Source: Ilyomonas sp965199845
Lineage (GTDB): Bacteria > Bacteroidota > Bacteroidia > Chitinophagales > Chitinophagaceae
DNA length: 64,000 nt
Direction: 5' to 3'
Assembly: GCA_965199845.1 (NCBI GenBank)
Contig: CBDATZ010000024.1
Location: 124,001-188,000, forward strand
In this document: in pieces, positions 33,941-42,492 of the stretch
How the letters are laid out: each line of letters begins with the position of its first letter
How positions within the stretch are numbered: position 1 is the first letter of the stretch
The notes under the pieces: generated by a model
Databases searched by the model: none
What the model was told of the DNA's origin: nothing
The model's input: only the letters and a program-made list of their open reading frames with translations
Program-made: the position numbers and the translations under genes

Positions 33941-34714
33941 GTGAAAATGGAATTAAATAGAATTTATAATGAGAATTGTTTAGATACTATGTTATCAATG
34001 GAGTCAGAATTGATAGATTTGACAGTTACAAGCCCTCCCTACGATGATTTACGACAATACAATGGATATGAATTTCATTTTGAAAAAATTGCTAAAGAGT
34101 TATTTAGAGTAACAAAGAAAGGTGGTATTGTTGTCTGGATTGTTAGTGATTCAACAATTAAAGGCAGTGAAAGTGGAACATCGTTTAGACAAGCTCTTTT
34201 TTTTAAAGATTGCGGATTCAATTTGCATGATACAATGATATATGAAAAGTCAGGAATGGCTTATCCAGATTCTACTAGATACCATCAGGTATTTGAATAT
34301 ATGTTTATTTTAAGTAAAGGGTTTCCACAGTCAGTTAATTTAATAAAAGACAGAGAGAATAAATTTGTTGGTACTGTTGGCGGAAATAAAAGAGGAGGTT
34401 TGTGTAAAAGAGAACAGTTTGGATCACGGTTTAACGTCTGGAGATATGCAAATGGAAGAGATAATAGTTCGAAAGATAGAATAGCATTCAAACATCCTGC
34501 TATTTTCCCAGAAAGTTTGGCCGAAGACCACATAATTTCTTGGAGTAATGAAGGAGATTTAATTTATGATCCTTTTATGGGAAGCGGTACTACCGCAAAA
34601 ATGGCAATTAAACATAAAAGAAACTGGATAGGCAGTGAAATTAGTCTAGAATACTGCGAAATAGCAAATAGAAGGATAAATGAATTTCAAGTTCAAACTT
34701 CTATATTTGATTAG
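33941..34714 (+). CDS. DNA methyltransferase, N4-cytosine/N6-adenine (beta) type
   Basis: The order of motifs is that of beta-class exocyclic amino methyltransferases: the catalytic motif TSPPYDDLRQY near residue 27 comes first, and the AdoMet-binding motif DPFMGSGTTAKMA lies near residue 222. TSPPY rather than DPPY suggests N4-cytosine modification, though N6-adenine is possible. The gene overlaps the C5-methyltransferase frame that follows, and both precede a damaged nuclease gene, so this is the amino-methylase of a two-methylase type II system. Base composition (about 33% GC) is much lower than that of flanking genes, suggesting transfer. Confidence 0.9.
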   Translation: MKMELNRIYNENCLDTMLSMESELIDLTVTSPPYDDLRQYNGYEFHFEKIAKELFRVTKKGGIVVWIVSDSTIKGSESGTSFRQALFFKDCGFNLHDTMIYEKSGMAYPDSTRYHQVFEYMFILSKGFPQSVNLIKDRENKFVGTVGGNKRGGLCKREQFGSRFNVWRYANGRDNSSKDRIAFKHPAIFPESLAEDHIISWSNEGDLIYDPFMGSGTTAKMAIKHKRNWIGSEISLEYCEIANRRINEFQVQTSIFD

Positions 34715-34763
34715 CTTTACAAAGCAAAACCCAAATTTAAATATTAAAAACCCTTTATTGCTT

Positions 34764-35738
34764 GTGGAACAAATAAAGTTTGTTGATTTATTTTGTGGAA
34801 TAGGTGGTTTTCGTATTGCTATGGAGCAAGGATGTTTTGAAAACAATTTAATTCCAAAATGTGTTTTCTCGTCTGATATTGATCCTTTCTGTCAGCAATC
34901 TTACGAAAGGAATTTTACTGACAAACCTCATGGAGATATTACGAAAGTTGATGTAAATAATATACCTGAACATGATATTTTATTTGCTGGATTTCCATGC
35001 CAGCCTTTTAGTATTATTGGTCAGATGAAAGGTTTTGAAGATACAAGAGGAACTCTTTTCTTTTACATTGCAAATATTATAAAAGAAAAAAAGCCAAAAG
35101 CTTTCATTCTTGAAAATGTAAAACAGCTTGTAGGTCATAATAAAGGACAAACTTTGAAAGTTATCATCAGGACATTACAAGCTTTACATTATCATGTTCA
35201 ATATACTGTGCTTAATGCTTTGGATTATGGCCTACCACAAAAAAGAGAACGAATTATTATTATTGGACATAAAGATCCAATATTATTTTCTTTTCCTTCC
35301 CCTTTAAAACCATTTATTCCTTTACATCAACTACTTGAGAAAAAAATAGATAAAAAATACTTCGCTTCAACTTATATAATAACTAAAAGGAAAGAAAAAC
35401 ATACTTCTGCTTATTCTCTTTCGATATGGCATGAAAATAAATCCGGCAATATTTGTTCTTATCCATACTCATGTGCATTACGAGCCGGGGCTTCTTATAA
35501 TTATTTGCTGGTAAATGGTGAAAGGCGTTTAACACCAAGAGAAATGTTTCGATTGCAAGGCTTTCCAGATACTTATAAAATTATAGACAATGATGTGCAA
35601 GCAAGAAGGCAAGCTGGCAATGCTGTTCCAGTAAATATGATAAAAGCAGTTATTTTAAAATTGTTACCATATATTGCAAAAAGTCTCGACATGACAAATG
35701 TTTTAAGAGAGTATGAAATAGAATACAATAGGAAATAA
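34764..35738 (+). CDS. C5-cytosine DNA methyltransferase
   Basis: The frame has all main C5-methylase motifs: I (FVDLFCGIGGFRIAM), IV (FAGFPCQPFS, with catalytic Cys), VI (AFILENVK), VIII (YGLPQKRERIIIIG), IX (RRLTPREMFRLQGFP) and X (AGNAVPVNM). The frame opens at ATG 34680 inside the previous gene, but conserved sequence starts only at FVDLF, so I prefer GTG 34764. It ends by sharing ATGA-type overlap with the nuclease gene (35738). Together with the amino methylase it would protect both strands of an asymmetric or mixed recognition site. Confidence 0.94.
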   Translation: MEQIKFVDLFCGIGGFRIAMEQGCFENNLIPKCVFSSDIDPFCQQSYERNFTDKPHGDITKVDVNNIPEHDILFAGFPCQPFSIIGQMKGFEDTRGTLFFYIANIIKEKKPKAFILENVKQLVGHNKGQTLKVIIRTLQALHYHVQYTVLNALDYGLPQKRERIIIIGHKDPILFSFPSPLKPFIPLHQLLEKKIDKKYFASTYIITKRKEKHTSAYSLSIWHENKSGNICSYPYSCALRAGASYNYLLVNGERRLTPREMFRLQGFPDTYKIIDNDVQARRQAGNAVPVNMIKAVILKLLPYIAKSLDMTNVLREYEIEYNRK

Positions 35739-36481
35739 TGAGCAAGCAATCACCTAAATTAAAAACTGTAAATAAATTCTCTCCGCCATTTATACTAAAT
35801 AACTTTCCAAATAAATTTCCTTATAGTATTGGTGAGCAATTAGTTTATATACTTGCCACACGAGGCGCAACTGATATTGAAGGCAAAGAGTGGGAACAGA
35901 TTTTTGCAAAAGCAATTGGTGCTATATGGAAACCCTCAGTTATAGGGCTTGATGATATTGTATTAGATAATACTGCTTGAGGCGCAAAATCAGTTAAACA
36001 TTCGCGGCCATCCCGAGTTAAAAATATTAGGTTAATTTCTGGTAGAAATGATTTGATTAATTCTTACGATTATGATGTACAGCCTGGAAAATTACCCGAT
36101 GAGCATGGTGAACATGTATTAACTATATGGAATGAAAGAGTTTCGGATATTAAAAGACATTATAAGCATTTAAGAACTGTTGTTTTAATTCGTTCTTTTG
36201 ATTTAATTGAAAGTGTAATTTTTGAATTTGATACAATTAGGTATGATCCTGAATTATATTATTGGCGATGGAATGGAAAAAACTTATATGGATATCAAAG
36301 GATAGATGATAAACAAAAATTTACTTGGCAATCAGGTGGTCAACAATTTACAATATTTGAAACCGTACCATTAAAGCATATGCTTCTTAACATTAAAAAG
36401 CCTGATTTAATTCCAAAAGAATTTATATTAGATAAAATTGGTTTTGATAATTCATGGATAACAATTATTAATAATAGTTGA
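35738..36481 (+). pseudogene. Type II restriction endonuclease with in-frame TGA
   Basis: Two open frames, 35738-35980 and 36053-36481, lie in the same phase; only one stop, TGA at 35978-35980, separates them. Read through, the joint reads VLDNTA-stop-GAKSVKHSRP and gives about 247 residues. TGG to TGA is the simplest change, restoring NTAWGAKSVK, which together with the preceding DDIVLD could be the PD-(D/E)xK catalytic site. Position after two methylases identifies it as the cognate nuclease; specificity cannot be read. The gene is therefore probably inactive here, or the base is a sequencing error. I consider stop readthrough or selenocysteine unlikely because no associated structure is evident. 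Confidence 0.7.
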
Positions 36482-36613
36482 AATAACTTTAATTACCTTG
36501 ATTAACTTATTTTTTTACTTAATATAAATAGCCAGCTTAACCATCAGTCCATATATAAATGCATTTAAAACTTTCAACTATAACAATAAAGAACATTATA
36601 CAACCACATTTCC

Positions 36614-37519
36614 CTACAACCCAAACACATCTTTCGCCAGTTTATATGTATTGCAGTGCGCTTCCACAATCGTCCGGATATTGGGAGAATAGCCGCCGCC
36701 CATTGCCACCGCAACCGGTATTTCGTGCTGTTTACAAAGACTGAAAACAATTTCATCACGTTGCTTACAATCAGCAACACTTAGCTTCATTTTACCAAAC
36801 TTATCAGTCGCCAATACATCTACACCGGATACAAAACACATAAAATCAGGCTTCACTTTTTCAATCAGATCTGGCAATGTTTTTTCTAAGATGCGCAGGT
36901 ATTCATTGCCGCCGGTATCATCGGGCAAACCAATATCCAAATCGCTCCATTCTTTGTGAAACGGATAATTATGTTGTCCGTGCATACTAAACGTAAATAC
37001 GCGGTCATCGCCTTCAAAAATAGAAGCGGTTCCGTTACCCTGGTGTACATCAAGGTCGGTAATCAATATCTTTTTTACCAGCTTGTTATCGAGTAAATAA
37101 TGACTTGCTATAGCAAAATCGTTCAGCAGGCAAAAGCCTTCACCCCTGCCGGCAAAAGCATGATGCGTACCGCCGGCTACATTGAGCGACACGCCGTATT
37201 GCAACGCGTTTAAAGCACAATCAATCGTTCCTTTACTAATCCTGATTTCCCGTTCTACCAGTTGGTGACTTTGCGGAAAACCAATTGCCCGCATTTCTTT
37301 TACGGTAAGTTGTCCCGCTTTCATGCGCTGCCAGTAACCGACTGTATGCGTTCGGAGTATGATGTCTTCGGCAAGTGGTTCCGGTGAAAACAAGTTTTCC
37401 TCTGTAATAATTCCTTCATACAATAACTGACCGGGTATCAGTTCGTACTTCAGCATCGGGAAACGATGATTTTCCGGCAACGGATGCGCATAAATCGGGT
37501 CGTAAGCAATGGTAAACAT
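36614..37519 (-). CDS. Histone deacetylase-like amidohydrolase (AcuC type)
   Basis: The 301-residue protein matches the HDAC/AcuC superfamily of zinc hydrolases: NVAGGTHHAFAGRGEGFCLLND with the catalytic His pair, ITDLDVHQGNGTASIF with zinc ligands Asp and His, VSGVDVLATDKFGKM with the third Asp ligand, and VAMGGGYSP. Substrates of bacterial members are acetylated lysines, acetyl-CoA synthetase or small acetylated amines; this one cannot be assigned. It has no signal peptide. The gene is monocistronic by its surroundings: RM island on one side and msrB with its own terminator on the other. Confidence 0.92.
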   Translation of the reverse strand: MFTIAYDPIYAHPLPENHRFPMLKYELIPGQLLYEGIITEENLFSPEPLAEDIILRTHTVGYWQRMKAGQLTVKEMRAIGFPQSHQLVEREIRISKGTIDCALNALQYGVSLNVAGGTHHAFAGRGEGFCLLNDFAIASHYLLDNKLVKKILITDLDVHQGNGTASIFEGDDRVFTFSMHGQHNYPFHKEWSDLDIGLPDDTGGNEYLRILEKTLPDLIEKVKPDFMCFVSGVDVLATDKFGKMKLSVADCKQRDEIVFSLCKQHEIPVAVAMGGGYSPNIRTIVEAHCNTYKLAKDVFGL

Positions 37520-37650
37520 CAGGCTCTTTTCACTTTGTTCTGTGAATCATACTCCGTTACAAGAATACACCACAATTGCTTTGATCGGCTACGACTATGA
37601 AACTATAGATTATTTTAGAAGTTAGCGGCTATATATTGTTGTTATCAAAT

Positions 37651-37681
37651 AAGAAAGTCCGGCGCAAAACCGGACTTTCTT
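37651..37681 (-). terminator. Terminator after msrB
   Basis: AAGAAAGTCCGG and CCGGACTTTCTT form a perfect 12-bp stem with a 7-base loop, 30 bases past the reverse-strand stop of msrB. Confidence 0.85.
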
Positions 37682-37710
37682 ATTTGTAAATTGTTATTTG
37701 TTTACGGAAA

Positions 37711-38223
37711 TTATTGTTTTGCACTTACCGGCGGTTTGCCTCCTTTCGGAACGAATATGAGAGCCGCGCTGTTCATACAATAACGCTTACTGGTTGGTTG
37801 TGGACCATCATCAAATACATGACCCAAGTGCGAGCCGGTTTTACTGTCAACCACTTCCCAGCGGGTTTCGCCAAAGCTTTCATCTTTCACCAGTTTTACG
37901 GCATCGTTACTGATCGGCGCATAAAAACTTGGCCAACCTGTACCGCTGTTAAACTTGGTCTCGCTGCTGAAAACTGGCTGCAACGAAGCGGCTGAATAAT
38001 ACGTTCCGGCTTCGTAAAAATGATCGTATTTACCTGTAAAAGCACGCTCTGTTCCTTGTTCGCGAAGCACATTGTATTGTTCCGGCGAAAGCATGATTTT
38101 CCATTCCGCATCCGTATGTTTTACCGGGTAATCCGCTTTTGCATTTTTCTTTGATTGCGCCTGGCTGCACTGGCTGAAAAGTAATATCGAAAAAGCAGCG
38201 GCTGCTATAAATGTAAATCGCAT
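37711..38223 (-). CDS. msrB: Lipoprotein-type peptide methionine (R)-S-oxide reductase
   Basis: MsrB repairs oxidised methionine in proteins. A signal peptide with lipobox LLFSQC (Cys near residue 19) would place it on the membrane outside the cytoplasm. The catalytic block RYCMNSAALIF carries the active Cys, with GTGWPSF and HLGHVFDDGPQPTSKRYC as family markers. The CxxC pairs that bind zinc in many MsrB proteins are absent (YYSAASLQPVF and VDSKTGSHLGH instead), so it is a zinc-free form. Length fits a single-domain MsrB plus signal. Confidence 0.93.
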   Translation of the reverse strand: MRFTFIAAAAFSILLFSQCSQAQSKKNAKADYPVKHTDAEWKIMLSPEQYNVLREQGTERAFTGKYDHFYEAGTYYSAASLQPVFSSETKFNSGTGWPSFYAPISNDAVKLVKDESFGETRWEVVDSKTGSHLGHVFDDGPQPTSKRYCMNSAALIFVPKGGKPPVSAKQ

Positions 38224-38345
38224 AGTCTGTTATATTTATTTTGTTTGTTTTAGATTGATATATACGATAAAAGTTGTGCCACAGAGGTTAAACAGGTGTA
38301 AAAAAAGATGATTAATTTATAAAGTCATCTCTTTCATTTGTTCAA

Positions 38346-38777
38346 TTAATTATTTGCGGAGGCGCTGTCGTTTGTTATTACCTGAATAGCCACAAGCGTA
38401 TCGTTTTCTTTAGTTTTACCTGATGATCTGTCTATACTATAATATCCTTTGTTCGCCGAAGGATTTTGAGGCGTTTTAGATATAAAACTTTCACCACCTT
38501 TATAAATGTTTCTTTGATTGTTGCCAATAGAATAATAACCTTTTGCGGGTGAGCCTTCTGCTATAACAGGATTGGTAACAATTTTTAACGGGCTACCAAC
38601 GGCAAGCTTTTCGTTGTTTTTATATATTGAATAATATCCCTTGGTAATAACAGGAAGCTTAGTCGCTCTTGCTTTTTTATATTTTGGATTTATACTTTCA
38701 GCACTTACCGAATCTTGCGCCTGGCAATATATAACAGGATATACTATCAACATAAGTATCATAATTATCTTGTTCAT
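38346..38777 (-). CDS. Secreted protein with three KGYYSI repeats
   Basis: The start at 38777 gives a signal peptide (MNKIIMILMLIVYPVIYCQAQ). The mature part of about 120 residues has three copies of KGYYSI, at roughly residues 46, 79 and 114, each followed by a short Asn/Lys-rich segment and spaced about 34 residues apart. The repeats suggest a small beta-repeat, ligand-binding or self-assembling protein. It is a stand-alone gene; I do not know a named family. Confidence 0.65.
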   Translation of the reverse strand: MNKIIMILMLIVYPVIYCQAQDSVSAESINPKYKKARATKLPVITKGYYSIYKNNEKLAVGSPLKIVTNPVIAEGSPAKGYYSIGNNQRNIYKGGESFISKTPQNPSANKGYYSIDRSSGKTKENDTLVAIQVITNDSASANN

Positions 38778-38877
38778 TGTATTGATATATTTATTTGCAA
38801 AGAATAATTTGTCGCAGAACAATCTGCTTGCATTTATTATCAGAAAATTAATAGGAGTAGAAAGAATAAACAAGACA

Positions 38878-39228
38878 TCAGATTAACAGCGCGCAATGCC
38901 TGATAAAAAGCGAATGATCGCTTGTAAAAAAAATGGCAACTGTAGGTTCCGCTTCAGAGGATAAAAAGTAAGGCGAATCAACCGGCACATAAGATGATAA
39001 CTTACACGGATATATTGATTTATAATTGCCGCCCTTCGCAGCCTGCTTATAAACAACATGAACCTTTGAAATCGGTGCATTGTTATCTGTATCATCGCAA
39101 TTTGTACCTATCGTGTATGAACATGCACAGTTATAATTACCGCGCTCCGAAACGGGAATAACTCCTGCTATACTGCTGCAAAAAAGCACATAAATAAGGA
39201 TAAAGAATATGGCAGATATTGTCTTCAT
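38878..39228 (-). CDS. Small secreted protein, unknown function
   Basis: With the start at 39228 the protein is 116 residues, beginning MKTISAIFFILIYVLFCSSI, a signal peptide. The mature part has six Cys residues (in YNCACSYTIGTNCDD and later positions), suggesting disulfides. A longer frame from 39327 exists but adds an unlikely N-terminus. It lies between the KGYYSI protein and a transmembrane protein in the same direction. No family recognised. Confidence 0.5.
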   Translation of the reverse strand: MKTISAIFFILIYVLFCSSIAGVIPVSERGNYNCACSYTIGTNCDDTDNNAPISKVHVVYKQAAKGGNYKSIYPCKLSSYVPVDSPYFLSSEAEPTVAIFFTSDHSLFIRHCALLI

Positions 39229-39328
39229 TATAACCCTGCGAAAGTAAAGACAAACCAGTATTGTTGTGGTTAAACAGATGCAAAAAGAATCTAACGATTT
39301 TATCTGAAAATGATAATAATCAGCCAAA

Positions 39329-40531
39329 TTATTTGGTGCAGGAAACGGGTTGCAAATGGAAGTATGTAAAGCAGGCAGGTATATAGTTTGGATTGTTTAC
39401 AAAACCTTGCAATGCGAAAATGCCAATATAGCGCGGATGAAAATCTATGTCTTTATGCAAGGCTTCTTTAAAAGCAAAATTATCGGCTTGCCCGGTGGCA
39501 TATAAAAACCGAAAATGGTTGTTATTCTTCTCAATCTGCAAAGCAGATTTGCGGAGATTATTTGCCACCAGTTCTTCCTGCCCGGATTCAATGTTGAATA
39601 CTGGTAAATGAATAATTTCTTCCGGGTTACTTATATCATTTGCATTAGAATAAATCGCTTGAATAATAATTTCTTTTGGACGATTATAGCCGCCAAAAAA
39701 ATCGTTGTAAGCCAAAGAAAGACGAAGACTTTTACCTTTGAATGTTGTGTCTTCCAACAATAAAATTCCGGCTTGCTGCCACTCGTGTAAGGGAACAAAA
39801 TTATCGAGATGAATTTCTGCAGTAAAACAATCTGCGTTTATTTTCCGTAACAACAAATTTTTGATGCCGGGCTCGTGAGCCGAGTCAGTCCAGTTATCAC
39901 CCGGAAGCGTAAACAAAGTAAGATGCGATGGCAAAACATTCCGTTTGTTCCACCATGCTTCTTCTTTCATTTGCAAAAACCAGCCGTTGCTTTTTAATGA
40001 GTCATCATCTACTGTATGAAAATCATCTGTAAATGCTTCTGCGGCTTTATCAAAATAAAAATACAAAGCAATGGCAGCGACGATGCTCATAATAACAATC
40101 ATCCAAATAAAAAACGACTTTCCTTTTTTTGCCGGAATAATGCCTGGTTCATTTTCAGTTTCTATTTTTTCCGGCTCCGCTATATTTTCTGCGGCAGAGC
40201 GATTCCGGTATTGAAACCAATATGGGTAATGCGCTTCCTTTTCTTTTCGTTTTATCTCGTCGGTATAAGGTGCATTCAATACATAGCGAGCCAATGTATC
40301 GAGCGTGGCAACAGAAGGTTTTTCCGGTTTTGCATCTGCCGGGTTGAGAATATAAAATGAATAATTCTTCAGGCTTTTGGCACCGATTACCAAACCTGTT
40401 TCTTCAAAAATCCGGTTGCTGAAATGTTTACTTTCTGTTTCGGAAAGTGTTGTGTGCAGGTTGGTACCAAAACATTTTTGAAATGCTTCTGTAAACAAAT
40501 TAATGAAAGCCGTAGTGGTTGCATCCTGCAT
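39329..40531 (-). CDS. Single-pass membrane protein with concanavalin-like outer domain
   Basis: The N-terminal 135 residues are soluble and charged (ESKHFSNRIFEETGLVIGAKSLKNYSFYI), one membrane helix FFIWMIVIMSIVAAIALYF lies near residue 145, and the C-terminal 230 residues are beta-rich, resembling a DUF1349 or concanavalin A-like domain (KSNGWFLQMKEEAWW, HEWQQAGILLLED). This is the layout of a transmembrane signal protein in which a cytoplasmic domain responds to an outer carbohydrate-like binder. The N-terminal domain shows a pattern seen in some Bacteroidota regulators, but I cannot name it. Confidence 0.6.
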   Translation of the reverse strand: MQDATTTAFINLFTEAFQKCFGTNLHTTLSETESKHFSNRIFEETGLVIGAKSLKNYSFYILNPADAKPEKPSVATLDTLARYVLNAPYTDEIKRKEKEAHYPYWFQYRNRSAAENIAEPEKIETENEPGIIPAKKGKSFFIWMIVIMSIVAAIALYFYFDKAAEAFTDDFHTVDDDSLKSNGWFLQMKEEAWWNKRNVLPSHLTLFTLPGDNWTDSAHEPGIKNLLLRKINADCFTAEIHLDNFVPLHEWQQAGILLLEDTTFKGKSLRLSLAYNDFFGGYNRPKEIIIQAIYSNANDISNPEEIIHLPVFNIESGQEELVANNLRKSALQIEKNNNHFRFLYATGQADNFAFKEALHKDIDFHPRYIGIFALQGFVNNPNYIPACFTYFHLQPVSCTK

Positions 40532-40693
40532 GGTATGGTTTCCGGATTTTATACTTTAATTTCCAAATGATTTCCGCCAGAATTCTACAGATTTCCACGC
40601 TGTTTCCGCTTCTTGTTTAACAGGAAATCCAATTTTACCTCTGCTGCTTTTATCACTTTTTTATTACAACGCAGCACTGTAAAACTCAAATAT

Positions 40694-41431
40694 ATGAAAT
40701 GGTTAAGCTTGGTTATTTTTTGTCTTTTTGGCAATGCTTTGTTATCGCAAACCCTTCAACTGCATTACGATGCAAGGCATACACTTGACCCGAAACACAA
40801 CATTCGAAATTTTTCTACCTTGTATTTTGAATATTTTAAAAGCCAGGATTCAGGTAAAAATTTTATAAAACCCGGTTCTTTTTTATTGAAGATGCAAGCA
40901 GATTTTTTAGGTCAAAACGATAACCTCGGCAAATTTTATATGCAGGTTTCTCAATCATTCCGATGCTGGAAACCGAAGGTATTTTTGAATGTTCAATACA
41001 GCGGCGGACTTGGAATTACGGAGCCGAAACAATACAGTTATTATATTACCAATACTTATTCGGCAGGATTGAGTTACCCGTTTAAATGGAAAAATACTTA
41101 TGTAAGCAGCGTACTGAATTACAAATACGTTTCTTACAACAAAGGAAGTCACGATTTTTTATATACATTATATTGGTGGAAAGGCATTTGTAATTATAAA
41201 GCAGAATGGTCCGGTGATTTTTCAATTTGGACGGAAAATAAAAATCAGGGAGACGATTATACAAAACAATTAAAAGGTAAACGGTTTTCCTTTTTTGCCG
41301 AGCCACAATTCTGGTATAAACTAAACTCTGTTTTGAGTGCAGGCACCAAAATAAATATGTATTATCATGTATTGACAACAGATAATACATTCCAGGTTTA
41401 CCCGACAATAGCTGTAAAATGCAAACTATAA
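40694..41431 (+). CDS. DUF5020-family outer-membrane protein
   Basis: A signal peptide (MKWLSLVIFCLFGNALLSQ) precedes about 226 residues of alternating beta strands with aromatic girdle residues and a terminal aromatic/leucine ending, the layout of a 10-12-strand outer-membrane barrel. Features such as LQLHYDARHTLD and NFSTLYFEYFKSQD match DUF5020, a Bacteroidota family sometimes likened to Tsx-type nucleoside channels. The 3' end overlaps the convergent threonine aldolase gene by 6 bases. Confidence 0.8.
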   Translation: MKWLSLVIFCLFGNALLSQTLQLHYDARHTLDPKHNIRNFSTLYFEYFKSQDSGKNFIKPGSFLLKMQADFLGQNDNLGKFYMQVSQSFRCWKPKVFLNVQYSGGLGITEPKQYSYYITNTYSAGLSYPFKWKNTYVSSVLNYKYVSYNKGSHDFLYTLYWWKGICNYKAEWSGDFSIWTENKNQGDDYTKQLKGKRFSFFAEPQFWYKLNSVLSAGTKINMYYHVLTTDNTFQVYPTIAVKCKL

Positions 41432-42445
41432 TTGTTTGATGTTTTCAATCAATTCTTCAATATGTTCCGGTTGTAAATCGAACGCGCACATCAGTCTCAC
41501 TTCATTGATGCTTTCATCCCACATATAAAACGGCAATACATTTTGCATGGGATTTATCCAACCGGCCGGAAGAATAGCAAACACTGCGTTTGTATCAACC
41601 GGTTGCGTAATTTTTATTTGGCTAAACTGTTCTAAACGGCTGGCGAGCAATTGTGCCATATTGTTGGTGTGCATCGCAATATCACGCCATAAATTATTGG
41701 TCAGCATCGCTTCAAACTGGCAGGCGATAAACCGCATTTTAGAATCGAGCTGCATACTTCTTTTTAATAAAAACTTACTGTCTTTGTATAGCTGCTGATT
41801 TAAGAAGATAACGGCTTCGCCAAACATCATTCCTGCTTTTGTTCCGCCTAACGAAATAATATCGGCGCCGGCTGTAACCGCTTCTAACGTGGTTTGCATA
41901 GCAGCGGCCGCATTAAACAAACGCGCGCCGTCAATATGAACATACAAATTATTTTTCCGGGCAATGCTTACCAGGACATTCATTTCTTCAGGTGTGTAAA
42001 CAGTGCCATATTCGGTTGGTTGTGTAAGCGTAAGCACTTTTGCCTGCGGATAATGCATATCGCCAACCTGGATAATAGATTGTTCCAGATGTTCCGGCAG
42101 CATCTTGCCATCTTGGGTTTTTACAGGCAATAAACGGCAACCGGTAAAAGCTTCTACCGCGGTTGATTCATTTACATAAACATGCGCTAAATCGGAACAA
42201 AGAATAGCATGAAACGAACGCGTCATGGTGCTAAGCGAAAACACATTGGCGCCGGTTCCGTTAAACACAAAATGCACTTCGGCGCCTGTACCAAAATGCT
42301 CTCTTATTTTTTCAATTGCTTTTAAAGAATACGGATCGCCGCCATACGATTTTACATGTCCCTGATTGGCTTGTATAATAGCATTCATCATAGCCGGATG
42401 TATGCCTGCGTAGTTCTCGCTTGCCAGCGATAAAGTATTGCTCAT
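41426..42445 (-). CDS. Low-specificity L-threonine aldolase
   Basis: A PLP-dependent enzyme cleaving L-threonine or L-allo-threonine to glycine and acetaldehyde. The 339-residue frame from 42445 contains ENYAGIHPAMM, FNGTGANVFSL near residue 60, LTQPTEYGTVYT, HIDGARLFNAAAA with the PLP-contacting Asp, and DIISLGGTKAGMMFGEAV with the Schiff-base Lys. It lacks a signal and has the expected length. It is monocistronic between convergent and unknown genes. Confidence 0.93.
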   Translation of the reverse strand: MSNTLSLASENYAGIHPAMMNAIIQANQGHVKSYGGDPYSLKAIEKIREHFGTGAEVHFVFNGTGANVFSLSTMTRSFHAILCSDLAHVYVNESTAVEAFTGCRLLPVKTQDGKMLPEHLEQSIIQVGDMHYPQAKVLTLTQPTEYGTVYTPEEMNVLVSIARKNNLYVHIDGARLFNAAAAMQTTLEAVTAGADIISLGGTKAGMMFGEAVIFLNQQLYKDSKFLLKRSMQLDSKMRFIACQFEAMLTNNLWRDIAMHTNNMAQLLASRLEQFSQIKITQPVDTNAVFAILPAGWINPMQNVLPFYMWDESINEVRLMCAFDLQPEHIEELIENIKQL

Positions 42446-42492
42446 AGAAAAAAATAAGTGCAAATGTAGCCGTTATAAAAGCAGAAAATGTT

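Noticed and set aside
35978..35980. TGA considered as selenocysteine or recoded tryptophan
   Set aside because: No downstream selenocysteine hairpin is evident and all other genes use TGA as stop; a point mutation or sequencing error is simpler.
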